This document shows positions 1 to 9,594 of a stretch of DNA of 64,000 nucleotides, in pieces. The translations under genes were made by a program, and so were the position numbers. Source of the stretch: Mycobacterium genavense ATCC 51234 (GTDB taxonomy: Bacteria; Actinomycetota; Actinomycetes; Mycobacteriales; Mycobacteriaceae); the NCBI RefSeq assembly GCF_000526915.1, contig NZ_JAGZ01000004.1:248001-312000 (forward strand), given 5' to 3'. A model generated the notes under the pieces. That model had not been told where the DNA came from, searched no databases, and was given only the letters and a program-made list of their open reading frames with translations. Positions within the stretch are counted from its first letter, which is position 1; the number at the start of each line of letters is the position of its first letter.

Positions 1-1467
1 GTCGGCGTGCCGCATATCCCAAGGAAGTCGAACGGAAACATCGACAGTGACAAGCTGCCGACGATCCCGCAACGTGTGGATGCAGTCGGAAGCGATGCGG
101 AGGCGGGCCAGCAAGCGGCCGGGCTCGCCGCAATTTGGAGTCGACACCTCGCGAGCGAGATCAGGCCAGACTCATCGCTTCTCGCCGAGGGGACCGGATC
201 GCTGGATCTGATCAGGATCCTTCCCGATACCCGCGACTATCTCGGTCGGCAAATCTCGCTACTGGATTTGATCAGTGCAGACACCGCCGCCAACCTGGTC
301 TCTGATCTGGCCGACACCGGGCCGACGGGCGACTGCTGGATGGACGTCGGCGCAGTGGCCGAGATAGACCGCGATCTTGGTTCGATCCGACATGCACGCT
401 CGGCTGCGGCCTCGCGTCTCCAACCGGCAGGTGAAGGCTCGATCGTCGTGCTGGGTGCTTCGGGAATCCTCGGAACGGGATTCGCGCAGGCGGTCCTGGA
501 CCTGAAAAAGTCCGGAGCATTGCGGCCTGAAGTAGTTCTGGTCACGAGATCACCTCTCCCTGAACACAATCCGTGGGTTGACCTCGCGAGTATCCATGGT
601 GTTCGGATCGAACAACTCTCCCGTCTCGGACCTGCGGAACTGGAAAAGATGATCCGCGTCACGGGTGCGCGAACCGTCGTCAACTGCGTCGGCAATACCA
701 ACGTGCTCGTGCCTTACCGTGAACTCCGGCCCGCCAACCTCGAACTCGCTTCGACAATCGCCGAGGTGTGCACGAGCCGGGCGACGAGGTTGGTGCATTT
801 GTCCACGTTTGTCGTCAATGCGGACGCAGCCGTACCGCGGGTTACCGATCCTCGTGAGGCGCCCTACCCTTATGTGGCATCCAAAGCGCTTGCGGAACTA
901 GTCGTGGCCGCCGCGCCGGGCGAACTCGACTTCACGATCGCGCGCCTGCCCCGTGTGCTTGGCCACGCCCACCAGATGCGTGCTTCCTCAGACATCCTGG
1001 TTTCGGTCGCTGATGCCTGTAAAGCATTGGGGGCCTTTCCTTCCGTGGCTCTGATTGAAGAGGTCACCACCGGTCAGGCTGTTGCGGAGGCCATCCTGGG
1101 CCTGCTGCCCGAGTCGTCGGGATCGGCCGGTCTGGGACGCGGGATCACCGTGGTGCGTGGTGAGGCGGTGCCGTATGCTGAGCTTCTCGGCGAGTACGCC
1201 CGCGACCAACTCGATCCCTTTGAGTGGAAGCAGCGGCTGGATCAAAGCGACTGGGCTAAGCGAAATCCACGGCGGTGGGCGGTGATCGACGCCTGGATCA
1301 CCCTGGGGACACGACTCGGCAACCGCAGTTACGCGGACTATCTCGCGGCTTACCCGACCATCGCAGTCGGTGTCGAATCCGTCGCCGAGCTCGTCGCGAA
1401 ACCGCAGTCGGTGCGGACCGTACTCCATACCCAATTCGCTGCACCGGCCTCCCGCGGAGTCGGCTAG
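1..1467 (+). CDS. nrp: Nonribosomal peptide synthetase, 3' part: end of adenylation domain, carrier domain, terminal thioester reductase
   Basis: The frame is open to the left edge, so this is the C-terminal end of a larger protein. The first residues match the A10 motif that closes an adenylation domain (IPRKSNGNIDSDKLP). A carrier-protein domain follows (about residues 40-100), with Ser in EGTGSLDLIRIL as the likely phosphopantetheine site. From about residue 135 comes an NAD(P)-binding reductase domain with GASGILGTGF, LVHLSTF and the YVASK catalytic Tyr/Lys pair. An A-PCP-R ending releases the peptide reductively as aldehyde or alcohol. M. tuberculosis Nrp (Rv0101, isonitrile lipopeptide) ends this way, and the neighbouring Rv0102-like gene supports that identity by inference. 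The A10 lysine (usually NGK) is Asn here at 37-39, which may impair adenylation. Confidence 0.72.
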   Translation, partial: VGVPHIPRKSNGNIDSDKLPTIPQRVDAVGSDAEAGQQAAGLAAIWSRHLASEIRPDSSLLAEGTGSLDLIRILPDTRDYLGRQISLLDLISADTAANLVSDLADTGPTGDCWMDVGAVAEIDRDLGSIRHARSAAASRLQPAGEGSIVVLGASGILGTGFAQAVLDLKKSGALRPEVVLVTRSPLPEHNPWVDLASIHGVRIEQLSRLGPAELEKMIRVTGARTVVNCVGNTNVLVPYRELRPANLELASTIAEVCTSRATRLVHLSTFVVNADAAVPRVTDPREAPYPYVASKALAELVVAAAPGELDFTIARLPRVLGHAHQMRASSDILVSVADACKALGAFPSVALIEEVTTGQAVAEAILGLLPESSGSAGLGRGITVVRGEAVPYAELLGEYARDQLDPFEWKQRLDQSDWAKRNPRRWAVIDAWITLGTRLGNRSYADYLAAYPTIAVGVESVAELVAKPQSVRTVLHTQFAAPASRGVG

Positions 1468-1485
1468 CAATCTGCGGCAGTCCGT

Positions 1486-3447
1486 CTACTGTCGCCGGCC
1501 GCGGGACAACAGCTCGCGCAGCATCGCGTTGTAGGCCTCGAGATCGTCGTCAACGTAGCCGGAATCGACATGCCGATCCGACCGGGACGCGGCCCGACGA
1601 TCTTCGCGCGCCCACTGCGCCACCAGGGCAACGACCACCAACACCACCGGCAGCTCGCTAGACCCCCACGCGATCGCTCCGCCCAGATGCTGGTCACCGT
1701 TGAGACTGGCCAGCCAGGGTAATCCGACGGAGCGGTAGAACTTTTCGCCGATGACCGAGGTCGTCGTCATGATCGCGATTCCGAAGAACGCATGGAACGG
1801 CATCACCGCGAAAAGCAGCCCCAGCCGACCCAGAAACGGTAACTTCCGTGGTCCGGGATCGATGCCGATAATGCTCCAGAAAAACAGGTATCCGACCAGC
1901 AGGAAGTGCACGCTCATCAGTTCGTGGCCCCAGTGGTATCGGACCAAGCTATTGAAGAGCGGGGTGAAATAGACGATATACAGCGAGGCGACAAACAGGA
2001 CGAACGCGATGATGGGGTGGGCAAGGAACGCGGTCACCTTCGAGTGGACCAGCCGCAGCAGCCATTCCCTCGGACCAGGTGGTTGGCCGTCGGCTGCCGG
2101 CTTCAACGCGCGCAACGCTAAGGTCACGGGGCCTCCCAGCACGAGCAGGACCGGGATGAACATGTTCAGCACCATGTGCTCGGCCATGTGAACGCTGAAC
2201 ATCGCCGACCCGTAGGCCTTCGCACCGGAACTGCTGACGAATACCAACACCAGGCAGCCGGTCAGCCACGCCACGAGGCGTCCCAGCGGCCAGCTATCAC
2301 CGCGGCGGCGCAAACGGACAAATCCGAGCGTGTAAGCCGCAGCCATCGTCAGTGCACCGACGCCTATGAACGTATCGAACCTCCACACGGTCAGAATCGC
2401 GAAAACGCTTGGTGGATAAGGCAATACGTACCCGAGGAAGACGTCCCACGTGGTGAACCGATGCGCCAGAAGCCGCGGCGCGGTCTGCGTCGCCATCGAT
2501 GAGGCCAGCGCGACCACCGCGATCATCGCCGGTGCGCCGAGTGTGTTGTGGACGGCCGCGGTCTGCGACCGCCTAAGCGCCGCGACGTCGGCCAACCACA
2601 CAAACACCAACACCGCTGTAGCCGCTGTGCCTGCGCGCCCGAAAGCCGTCCCGGCTATAGCTTCCGGTCCCGCCAACATCGACAGCAGCATCGCCCCGTA
2701 AACGACTGCCACTGCCCCACACACTATTTCGGCGATCAGCACACGGCGCGCCAGCCGTTTGGCGGGGGGACTGATTACCGAAGCCGCCTTTAGACCGGTC
2801 AAGGACGCGAGCGCAACCGCGCACACAATGGCCGTGCTTGTCCCGTAGTCGTGATCGGGTCCTTGCCCCGCATTACCGCTGACCGGCAGGGCGACTACCC
2901 CGATGAGCACGGGTATCAGGAGGACGACCTGCGTCACCCAGCGCACCGATAGCCGCAACCCGACTGCCGTAATCGCGGCAACCAGGGCAACCAGGGTCCA
3001 GGCGCGCGACGTCTCGGAAGCCGCGATCGCGTCCTCGACGACCGCGCTGCCCAGCAGCCGGGTCGCCGGCACTCCCGCACTGCTAGCAGCCTGTATGCCG
3101 ACCATGGCTCCCGCGCTGAGCGTCCACATCACCGAGGTTCGCCCCACCAGCAGCTGTGCCCGGAACGCTCGCTCGTCGATCACGCCGTCCGGGTCGGGGC
3201 ACGCAACGATAACGATGTAAAGCAGCCCGCCCAAGCAGATAGCGCCGGCCAATGTCGCGATGAAATAGCCAACCGGCTCGGCCACGGCGGTCATGGTTCC
3301 CGGATACGCTTCGCCCGACGCTTCATAGGCGCGCCTGCTCGAGGTGAGCCCGAACCACGCCAGACCCGCCAACCCCGCCACACCCGCGACTAGAAGCAAG
3401 CGCGAGCGGCTGGTCGTTTCCGACGGGGGTGTCTTCCTCGACTGCAC
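1486..3447 (-). CDS. CopD/CtaG-type polytopic membrane protein (Rv0102-like)
   Basis: This 653-residue protein has many hydrophobic segments. The N-terminal half resembles the CopD copper-import domain. The C-terminal half resembles the cytochrome c oxidase assembly factor CtaG family, with an HMAEHM motif in a membrane helix near residue 420 followed by VLLVLGGPVTLAL. Its length is close to M. tuberculosis Rv0102 (about 660 residues), which also lies beside nrp. It is convergent with the synthetase gene, with an 18 bp gap. A role in copper handling at the cytoplasmic membrane is inferred from the families and is not shown for this protein. The anti-sigma-like gene lies about 80 bp upstream on the same strand. 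Confidence 0.8.
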   Translation of the reverse strand: MQSRKTPPSETTSRSRLLLVAGVAGLAGLAWFGLTSSRRAYEASGEAYPGTMTAVAEPVGYFIATLAGAICLGGLLYIVIVACPDPDGVIDERAFRAQLLVGRTSVMWTLSAGAMVGIQAASSAGVPATRLLGSAVVEDAIAASETSRAWTLVALVAAITAVGLRLSVRWVTQVVLLIPVLIGVVALPVSGNAGQGPDHDYGTSTAIVCAVALASLTGLKAASVISPPAKRLARRVLIAEIVCGAVAVVYGAMLLSMLAGPEAIAGTAFGRAGTAATAVLVFVWLADVAALRRSQTAAVHNTLGAPAMIAVVALASSMATQTAPRLLAHRFTTWDVFLGYVLPYPPSVFAILTVWRFDTFIGVGALTMAAAYTLGFVRLRRRGDSWPLGRLVAWLTGCLVLVFVSSSGAKAYGSAMFSVHMAEHMVLNMFIPVLLVLGGPVTLALRALKPAADGQPPGPREWLLRLVHSKVTAFLAHPIIAFVLFVASLYIVYFTPLFNSLVRYHWGHELMSVHFLLVGYLFFWSIIGIDPGPRKLPFLGRLGLLFAVMPFHAFFGIAIMTTTSVIGEKFYRSVGLPWLASLNGDQHLGGAIAWGSSELPVVLVVVALVAQWAREDRRAASRSDRHVDSGYVDDDLEAYNAMLRELLSRGRRQ

Positions 3448-3527
3448 TGGCGCCGCGACCTTTCGGGATATCCGACCCGACGAAGTCTACGACCAGCCGT
3501 CGTAGCGGGGGGCGGGCGCTGTGTCCG

Positions 3528-4238
3528 CTAGGCCGCGGACCCGTCGCTGGGCCACAAGTGACCGCGGCGTCGTCCACGCGATGCCTTCTCGGGCAAGTCG
3601 AGATCCAGCTCGGCGGCATCGTCCCGCGATCCGGGTCGCGGGCTGCGCGCGTTCAGCGACACAATGGTCGCTAGCGCCGTCCCCGCCACCACCGGTAGCA
3701 GGATGAGCACCCGCACGGCAGTGAAGGTGCCGGACCACATGTCGATGGCCAGGATGACGGCAAACACACCGATGAACGCGGTCATGACTCCCGCGAGCCC
3801 GGTTGCCGCCACCGGTCGCAACGCCGTGCCCACCATAGTCAGGCCAAGTGCGATAGACCACGCCGCGGACTCGCTGAGCAGATGTGCTTGGTTCAGCACG
3901 ATGCCGACACCAAACACCTGTACGCACGCAACGACGATCTGCCCGAGGCCCACGCCAAGCAGCGTCCATCGTTGCCAGCCAAGCGGCGACCGCGGACATG
4001 CCGCGGGGTGCGCGGAGTCGAGGTAACCAACTGAGGCGAGGGGCGGTCGGGAATCGACGAGCCGACGCAGCCGCCGGGCTTGACCGGCCGCCTGCTCAAA
4101 CCATGCGCCACAGGTTGGGCACGCATCAAGGTGCTCATCGACTCGTGCCGAAGGTACCGGCTCTCGCTCGCCGTCGAGTCTGGCCGACAGTGCTTCGCGA
4201 GCTACCACGCAATCCACGTTCGTATAGTCGCGCGACAC
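3528..4238 (-). CDS. Zinc-finger anti-sigma-factor-like membrane protein
   Basis: The N-terminus carries a zf-HC2-type site ([11 protein letters not shown], then [12 protein letters not shown], i.e. H-x3-C-x2-C). Several membrane helices follow, and the tail is charged. This is the layout of membrane-bound anti-sigma factors. A GTG at 4238 ([10 protein letters not shown]) places the finger at a normal distance; an ATG at 4298 would add 20 residues. It resembles M. tuberculosis Rv0093c, which sits near the nrp and copper-ATPase genes there. No ECF sigma gene is adjacent, so any partner is encoded elsewhere. Control of the neighbouring metal genes is an inference. Confidence 0.68.
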   Translation of the reverse strand: MSRDYTNVDCVVAREALSARLDGEREPVPSARVDEHLDACPTCGAWFEQAAGQARRLRRLVDSRPPLASVGYLDSAHPAACPRSPLGWQRWTLLGVGLGQIVVACVQVFGVGIVLNQAHLLSESAAWSIALGLTMVGTALRPVAATGLAGVMTAFIGVFAVILAIDMWSGTFTAVRVLILLPVVAGTALATIVSLNARSPRPGSRDDAAELDLDLPEKASRGRRRGHLWPSDGSAA

Positions 4239-4321
4239 CCGCCGAATGTTCCCGCCCGGCGATTGTGGGGAAGAACTCAGCGTCGCGACTCGTGTCACGC
4301 GCGCGTGCGCGACCTGTCAGA

Positions 4322-4531
4322 ATGGATGGCGTGGCTGACATTGCTGAGCGCAAGGCGGGCAAACCCAGGTACGTCGACAACGGCTGGCCGACGACCGACC
4401 CCGACGACCATGCGGTAAGCGAGCTGGTGACCGATCGCACCGGAGCGCTGTCGCCGTTCGGTGACCTGGTGTTCCCGGTGGAATCCGACCATCTGCCCTA
4501 CATTCACCCGGTCACGGTCATAAACCGGTAG
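4322..4531 (+). CDS. Small conserved protein (Rv0863-like)
   Basis: This is a 69-residue acidic protein starting [17 protein letters not shown] and ending [10 protein letters not shown]. It lies immediately upstream of moaC on the same strand, as Rv0863 does in M. tuberculosis. No domain or catalytic motif is visible. The ATG at 4322 is preferred to the longer upstream frame, because the upstream part is antisense to the anti-sigma-like gene and reads as shadow. A GTG nine bases downstream (4331) is also possible. The gap to moaC is 12 bp, so the two are probably cotranscribed. Confidence 0.7.
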   Translation: MDGVADIAERKAGKPRYVDNGWPTTDPDDHAVSELVTDRTGALSPFGDLVFPVESDHLPYIHPVTVINR

Positions 4532-4543
4532 GTATTGCCGCCG

Positions 4544-5071
4544 ATGGCTGGGGCGTCCGGGGGGCCCGGACCCGAGCAGGCCGGGCACTCGCAGGAACCC
4601 CGCCCGGACGTCCTGTCGCACCTCGACGAGCGGGGCGCCGCGCACATGGTCGACGTCACCGAAAAGGGAGTCACTAAGCGCATCGCCGTTGCCGCGGGTG
4701 CGCTACGGACCTCTGCTCACGTCGTCGCGCTGATCTCCAGCGGCGGGCTGCCCAAGGGTGACGCGTTGGCCACTGCCCGGGTGGCGGGCATTCTGGCGGC
4801 CAAGCGCACCAGCGACCTGATCCCGCTGTGCCACCAGCTCGCGCTCACCGGGGTAAACGTCGATTTCACCGTGCGCGAGTCGGATATCGAGATCGTGGCG
4901 ACGGTACGCAGCACCGACCGTACCGGCGTGGAGATGGAGGCGCTGACCGCGGTGAGCGTCGCCGCGCTTACGCTTTACGACATGATCAAGGCGGTCGACC
5001 CGGCGGCTCGTATCGATGATGTCCGCGTGCTCCGCAAGGAGGGCGGCAAGACCGGAAGCTGGGCGCGCTGA
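4544..5071 (+). CDS. moaC: Cyclic pyranopterin monophosphate synthase MoaC
   Basis: MoaC completes the first step of molybdenum cofactor synthesis, turning the MoaA product into cyclic pyranopterin monophosphate. Family motifs are clear: [40 protein letters not shown] (near residue 90), [23 protein letters not shown] and [12 protein letters not shown]. The ATG at 4544 is chosen over an in-frame TTG at 4535, giving 175 residues with a short disordered N-terminal extension, as in mycobacterial MoaC2. The stop overlaps the mog start by one base (TGATG), so translation is probably coupled in a moaC-mog-moaE operon. Confidence 0.95.
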   Translation: MAGASGGPGPEQAGHSQEPRPDVLSHLDERGAAHMVDVTEKGVTKRIAVAAGALRTSAHVVALISSGGLPKGDALATARVAGILAAKRTSDLIPLCHQLALTGVNVDFTVRESDIEIVATVRSTDRTGVEMEALTAVSVAALTLYDMIKAVDPAARIDDVRVLRKEGGKTGSWAR

Positions 5072-5553
5072 TGGGCACCCGGTCCGCCCGCATCATCGTC
5101 GCGTCGACGCGGGCCTCAGCCGGTGTGTACACCGACAAATGCGGGCCCGTCATCGCCGAATGGCTTGAGCAGCATGGGTTTTCGATTGCGGATCCGCAAG
5201 TGGTCGCCGACGGGAATCCGGTCGGCGAGGCGCTGCGCGATGCACTTGACGACGACGTCGACGTCATCCTCACCACCGGTGGCACCGGCATCTCGCCGAC
5301 GGACAGCACCCCGGACCAGACCGTCGCGGTCGTCGACTACATGATCCCGGGCCTGGCCGCGGCCATTCGCGCATCGGGGCTGCCCAAGGTGCCAACTTCG
5401 GTGCTGTCGCGCGGCGTGTGCGGGGTGGCCGGCCGAACCTTGATCGTCAACCTGCCAGGTTCGCCCGGCGGTGTACGCGACGGGCTGGGAGTACTAGCCG
5501 ACGTGCTCGATCATGCCTTGGACCAGATCGCGGGCAAAGACCACGAGCGATGA
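5071..5553 (+). CDS. mog: Molybdopterin adenylyltransferase-type protein Mog/MoaB
   Basis: This 160-residue member of the MogA/MoaB fold activates molybdopterin by adenylylation before metal insertion. The family signature [17 protein letters not shown] and the later [12 protein letters not shown] are both present. The length is normal for the stand-alone protein. It overlaps moaC by one base and moaE by four (ATGA). The same order is found in M. tuberculosis (Rv0864-Rv0866). Confidence 0.93.
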   Translation: MGTRSARIIVASTRASAGVYTDKCGPVIAEWLEQHGFSIADPQVVADGNPVGEALRDALDDDVDVILTTGGTGISPTDSTPDQTVAVVDYMIPGLAAAIRASGLPKVPTSVLSRGVCGVAGRTLIVNLPGSPGGVRDGLGVLADVLDHALDQIAGKDHER

Positions 5554-5975
5554 CGGTCGTCCTGCGCGCGGCCATGACCGATCAGCCGATCTCGCTGGCC
5601 GAGTATGAAGAGCTGGTCGGCCACCGCTCGGCCGGGGCCATCGTCGGGTTCGTCGGCATGATTCGCGATCACGACGAAGGCCGCCGGGTGGTGCGGCTGG
5701 AGTACTCCGAGCATCCGTCGGCCGCGCAGGTGATGGCGGACGTGGTGGCCGAGGTCAGCGAGACGGCCACCGGCGTGCGCGCGGTGGCCGCCAGCCACCG
5801 GATCGGTGTGCTGCACATCGGCGAGGCGGCACTGGTGGCCGCGGTTGCCGCCGATCACCGGCAGGAAGCATTCGCCACCTGCGCCCGGCTGGTGGACACC
5901 ATCAAGGCGCGGCTGCCGGTGTGGAAGCACCAGTTCTTCGACGACGGAACCGACGAATGGGTGGGTTCGGCCTAG
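5550..5975 (+). CDS. moaE: Molybdopterin synthase catalytic subunit MoaE
   Basis: MoaE is the large subunit of molybdopterin synthase. It uses the thiocarboxylated C-terminus of MoaD as sulfur donor. Characteristic elements are [36 protein letters not shown] and the C-terminal [15 protein letters not shown] with its catalytic lysine. The ATG at 5550 overlaps the mog stop and gives 141 residues, a normal length. The cognate MoaD lies at 7201-7479 on the opposite strand, beyond rpfA. Confidence 0.94.
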   Translation: MTVVLRAAMTDQPISLAEYEELVGHRSAGAIVGFVGMIRDHDEGRRVVRLEYSEHPSAAQVMADVVAEVSETATGVRAVAASHRIGVLHIGEAALVAAVAADHRQEAFATCARLVDTIKARLPVWKHQFFDDGTDEWVGSA

Positions 5976-5997
5976 CGCATTGACTCGGCCGCCCAAG

Positions 5998-6990
<993 letters not shown>

Positions 6991-7181
6991 GAGGGAGGGA
7001 CGCCATCCGTTCAACTTGGCGAGCCTCCGGAGACCGTAGCCGGTTCTGTTGGCCCCGTCACTTTCTACGAAACTCGGCGTTTCCCCCGCGGACATCTTTG
7101 AAAGACGCAGGAGCACCTGAGATTTGCCCAGGTCACCCCACCCCGATATCGCGGCGTGTCCGGGCCGTTATCATTCCGTTA

Positions 7182-7197
7182 CGTGATTTATCTCACA
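7182..7197 (-). promoter_or_regulatory. CRP (cAMP receptor protein) box upstream of rpfA
   Basis: The sequence TGTGA-GATAAA-TCACG matches the mycobacterial CRP consensus TGTGA-N6-TCACA with one end base changed. It lies about 415 bases before the rpfA start codon, just downstream of the moaD stop, where the promoter of the long riboswitch leader is expected. M. tuberculosis rpfA is a known CRP (Rv3676) target. Binding here is inferred from the site. Confidence 0.75.
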
Positions 7198-7200
7198 AAA

Positions 7201-7479
7201 TCAGCCGCCGGCGAAAGGGGGCAACACGTCGATCGTGTTACCCGAGCGCAACGCTTTGGTTTCGTCGCGCACCGCGACGCCATCGCAGAGATAGGAACAG
7301 CGGTCCAGCACGGCTGCGAGGTGAGTGTCCGGAGCGGCGAGCCGTGACACCAGCTCGGCCACCGTGGCGCCGGCCCGCAGCACCACGGTTTCCGATTCGG
7401 ATCCGGCCGCGGCGCGCGCGGCGGCGAAGTAGCGGACCGTCACCTGGATGCCGTCGGGGTCGGCGGAAAGCTCAGCCAC
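7201..7479 (-). CDS. moaD: Molybdopterin synthase small subunit MoaD
   Basis: This 92-residue ubiquitin-like protein ends in Gly-Gly (LPPFAGG), the terminus that is thiocarboxylated to carry sulfur to MoaE. VTVRYFAAARAAAG and GNTIDVLPPF are typical of the family. Its start overlaps the end of moaA by eight bases, so it is the last gene of a yccF-moaA-moaD transcript. rpfA lies downstream on the same strand but has its own leader. Confidence 0.93.
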   Translation of the reverse strand: MAELSADPDGIQVTVRYFAAARAAAGSESETVVLRAGATVAELVSRLAAPDTHLAAVLDRCSYLCDGVAVRDETKALRSGNTIDVLPPFAGG

Positions 7480-8554
7480 CGATCGCGCTCATCGGGCGGT
7501 CGGGCTGGATGAAGTTTGGATCGTTGATCCCGTGGCCGGCGGGCTTGGCCCACATCGCGGCGCGCCAGGCCGCCTCGATCGCGTCGTCGGTCGCGCCGCC
7601 ACGCAGCAGGCCGCGCAGGTCGGTCTCGTCGGCGGAGAACAGGCAGCTGCGGATCTGGCCGTCGGCGGTCAGTCGGGTGCGGTCACACGTCCCGCAGAAG
7701 GCGTGCGACACCGAGGCGATGACGCCGAACTTTCCGGCCGGAGTGTTCGGGCCGGTGTCCACCAGCCACAGCTCGGCGGGCGCGGACCCGCGCGGCGTCG
7801 GGTCCGGGCGCAGCCGGAAGTGCGGCCGCAGCGCCGCCAGCACGTCGTCTGCCGTCAACGCGGCCTCCCGGCGCCATTGGTGCCCGGCGTCCAGCGGCAT
7901 CTGCTCGATGACGCGCAACTGGTAGCCGTGTTCGAGGCAGAACCCCAGCAGCTCAACGACATCCTCACGACCGGTAGCGGGGTCCAGCACCGCGTTCACT
8001 TTGACCGGTACCAGCCCGGCTGCCTTGGCGGCGGCCAGACCGGCCACCACGTCGGCGAGCCGGTCGCGGCGGGTGATGGCGGCGAAGCGATCCCGGTTCA
8101 CGCTGTCCAGCGAAATGTTGACCCGGTCCAGCCCCGCCGCGGCCAGCTTGGCCGCCCGTCGCGCCAGCCCGACAGCGTTGGTGGTCAGCGAGATCTCCGG
8201 GCGCGGACGCAATCCGACGGCCGCCGCGACCACCTCTTCGAGGTGGCGGGACAACAGTGGCTCACCGCCGGTGAACCGCACGCTGGTCACGCCGAGCCGG
8301 GTCACGGCGATGCGCATCAGCCGGGCCAGCTCCTCGGGCCTCAGAAGTTGCTCGCCGGGCAGCCAATCCAGGCCCTCGGCCGGCATGCAGTAACTGCACC
8401 GCAGGTTGCAGCGGTCGGTGAGTGACACGCGCAGGTCGGTCGCGGCCCGGCCGTAGGTGTCGAGCAGCGGGCCGTCCGTTGGCATTCCGGCGACGAGATC
8501 TGCGCCGCTCGTCAGGCTCGGCACCGTCGGCACGCCCAGCGCCGTCAGCGTCAT
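7472..8554 (-). CDS. moaA: GTP 3',8-cyclase MoaA (radical SAM)
   Basis: MoaA rearranges GTP in the first step of molybdenum cofactor synthesis. The radical SAM cluster motif CNLRCSYC is near residue 50, followed by RFTGGEPLL for SAM binding. The second cluster is ligated by CGTCDRTRLTADGQIRSC near residue 285. The ATG at 8554 (MTLTALGVPTV) overlaps the stop of the upstream yccF-like gene as ATGA and gives 360 residues. Any longer reading upstream is antisense shadow. It works with MoaC, and this locus encodes all four core proteins MoaA, MoaC, MoaD and MoaE. Confidence 0.95.
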   Translation of the reverse strand: MTLTALGVPTVPSLTSGADLVAGMPTDGPLLDTYGRAATDLRVSLTDRCNLRCSYCMPAEGLDWLPGEQLLRPEELARLMRIAVTRLGVTSVRFTGGEPLLSRHLEEVVAAAVGLRPRPEISLTTNAVGLARRAAKLAAAGLDRVNISLDSVNRDRFAAITRRDRLADVVAGLAAAKAAGLVPVKVNAVLDPATGREDVVELLGFCLEHGYQLRVIEQMPLDAGHQWRREAALTADDVLAALRPHFRLRPDPTPRGSAPAELWLVDTGPNTPAGKFGVIASVSHAFCGTCDRTRLTADGQIRSCLFSADETDLRGLLRGGATDDAIEAAWRAAMWAKPAGHGINDPNFIQPDRPMSAIGG

Positions 8555-8955
8555 GCGGGCACCCGCGCCAACGGGGCCGCCGACGCGACCGGGACGATCT
8601 CCTTGCCCAGCGGCATCAGCGACACCGGGATCAGTTTGAGGTTGGCCAGCGCCAGCGGGAGCCCGATGATCGTCACCGCCATGGCCGCCGCGCTCACCAG
8701 GTGACCGATCGCCAGCCAGATGCCGAACAGCAGCACCCAGATGACGTTTCCCATCAGGGCACCGGTTCCCGCGGTCGGTTTGTCGACGATCGTCCGGCCG
8801 AATGGCCACAACGCGTACGAGGCGATGCGCAGCGAGGCAAATCCGAACGGAATCGTAATGACGAGCAAGAAGCTGATGAGCGCCGCAGCAAGATATCCGA
8901 CGGCCATCCAGAGGCCGCCGAATATCAGCCAGATTATGTTCAGAACCAGGCGCAT
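8551..8955 (-). CDS. YccF-family inner membrane protein (Rv0870c-like)
   Basis: This 134-residue membrane protein contains two similar halves, each with the YccF pattern: NIIWLIFGGLWMAVGY then PFG, and NVIWVLLFGIWLAIGH then LPLALANLKL. Four hydrophobic segments are visible. The function of the family is unknown. It starts the yccF-moaA-moaD transcript and overlaps moaA by four bases. The same neighbour (Rv0870c) occurs in M. tuberculosis. Confidence 0.85.
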   Translation of the reverse strand: MRLVLNIIWLIFGGLWMAVGYLAAALISFLLVITIPFGFASLRIASYALWPFGRTIVDKPTAGTGALMGNVIWVLLFGIWLAIGHLVSAAAMAVTIIGLPLALANLKLIPVSLMPLGKEIVPVASAAPLARVPA

Positions 8956-9119
8956 ATCACCTTCAGCAGTACTGCCAGCCTAGCGAGTGACAACGAAACA
9001 GGGGTGCTGGCCGGGCAACCACCCGAGTAGGATCTGATCCGCATCGCGTCCTGCACAGGCGGGACGCTTCTTATGTTGTCCATTCCTAGTTGTTTCCGTC
9101 AGACAAGCAGGTGAGACCA

Positions 9120-9527
9120 GTGCCGACCGGCAAGGTTAAGTGGTATGACGCCGAAAAGGGGTTCGGCTTCCTATCGCAGGAAGACGGCGAGGACGTCTAC
9201 GTCCGTGCGTCGGCGTTGCCCGAGGGCGTTGAGGGGCTGAAGACAGGGCAGAAGGTGGAATTCGGCTTGGCTTCCGGCCGGCGCGGACCGCAGGCGTTGA
9301 GTCTCAAGCTGATCGACCCACCGCCTAGCCTTGCCAAGACGCGGCGCGAGGCATCTGTCGAGCACAAGCACAACCCCGACGAGCTGCACGGCATGGTCGA
9401 GGACATGATCACGCTGCTGGAGAGCACGGTGCAGCCCGAGCTGCGCAAGGGCCGCTACCCCGACCGCAAGGTCGCCCGTCGCGTCTCCGAGGTGGTCAAG
9501 GCGGTGGCCCGGGAGCTCGACGCCTGA
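9120..9527 (+). CDS. cspB: Cold-shock-domain protein CspB
   Basis: The protein begins with the cold-shock OB-fold ([22 protein letters not shown]1-like KGFGF, then DVYVRASAL), about residues 1-65. A mycobacterial C-terminal extension ([19 protein letters not shown]) is unlike the short CspA type. The GTG at 9120 matches the M. tuberculosis Rv0871 start and has AGGTGAG a few bases upstream. Total length is 135 residues. It probably binds single-stranded nucleic acid. The PE_PGRS gene that follows cspB in M. tuberculosis is absent here, and fadE10 comes next after 67 bp. Confidence 0.9.
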   Translation: MPTGKVKWYDAEKGFGFLSQEDGEDVYVRASALPEGVEGLKTGQKVEFGLASGRRGPQALSLKLIDPPPSLAKTRREASVEHKHNPDELHGMVEDMITLLESTVQPELRKGRYPDRKVARRVSEVVKAVARELDA

Positions 9528-9594
9528 CCCCCGAGTACCGCGTCCCAGTTTGGGTACTCACCCCTCGCGACAGTCGTGTAGCGAGGAGGCTGCG

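Noticed and set aside
3884-4321. Longer start for the Rv0863-like gene.
   Set aside because: The upstream 146 codons are antisense to the anti-sigma-like gene and have shadow composition; the conserved-looking part begins at 4322.
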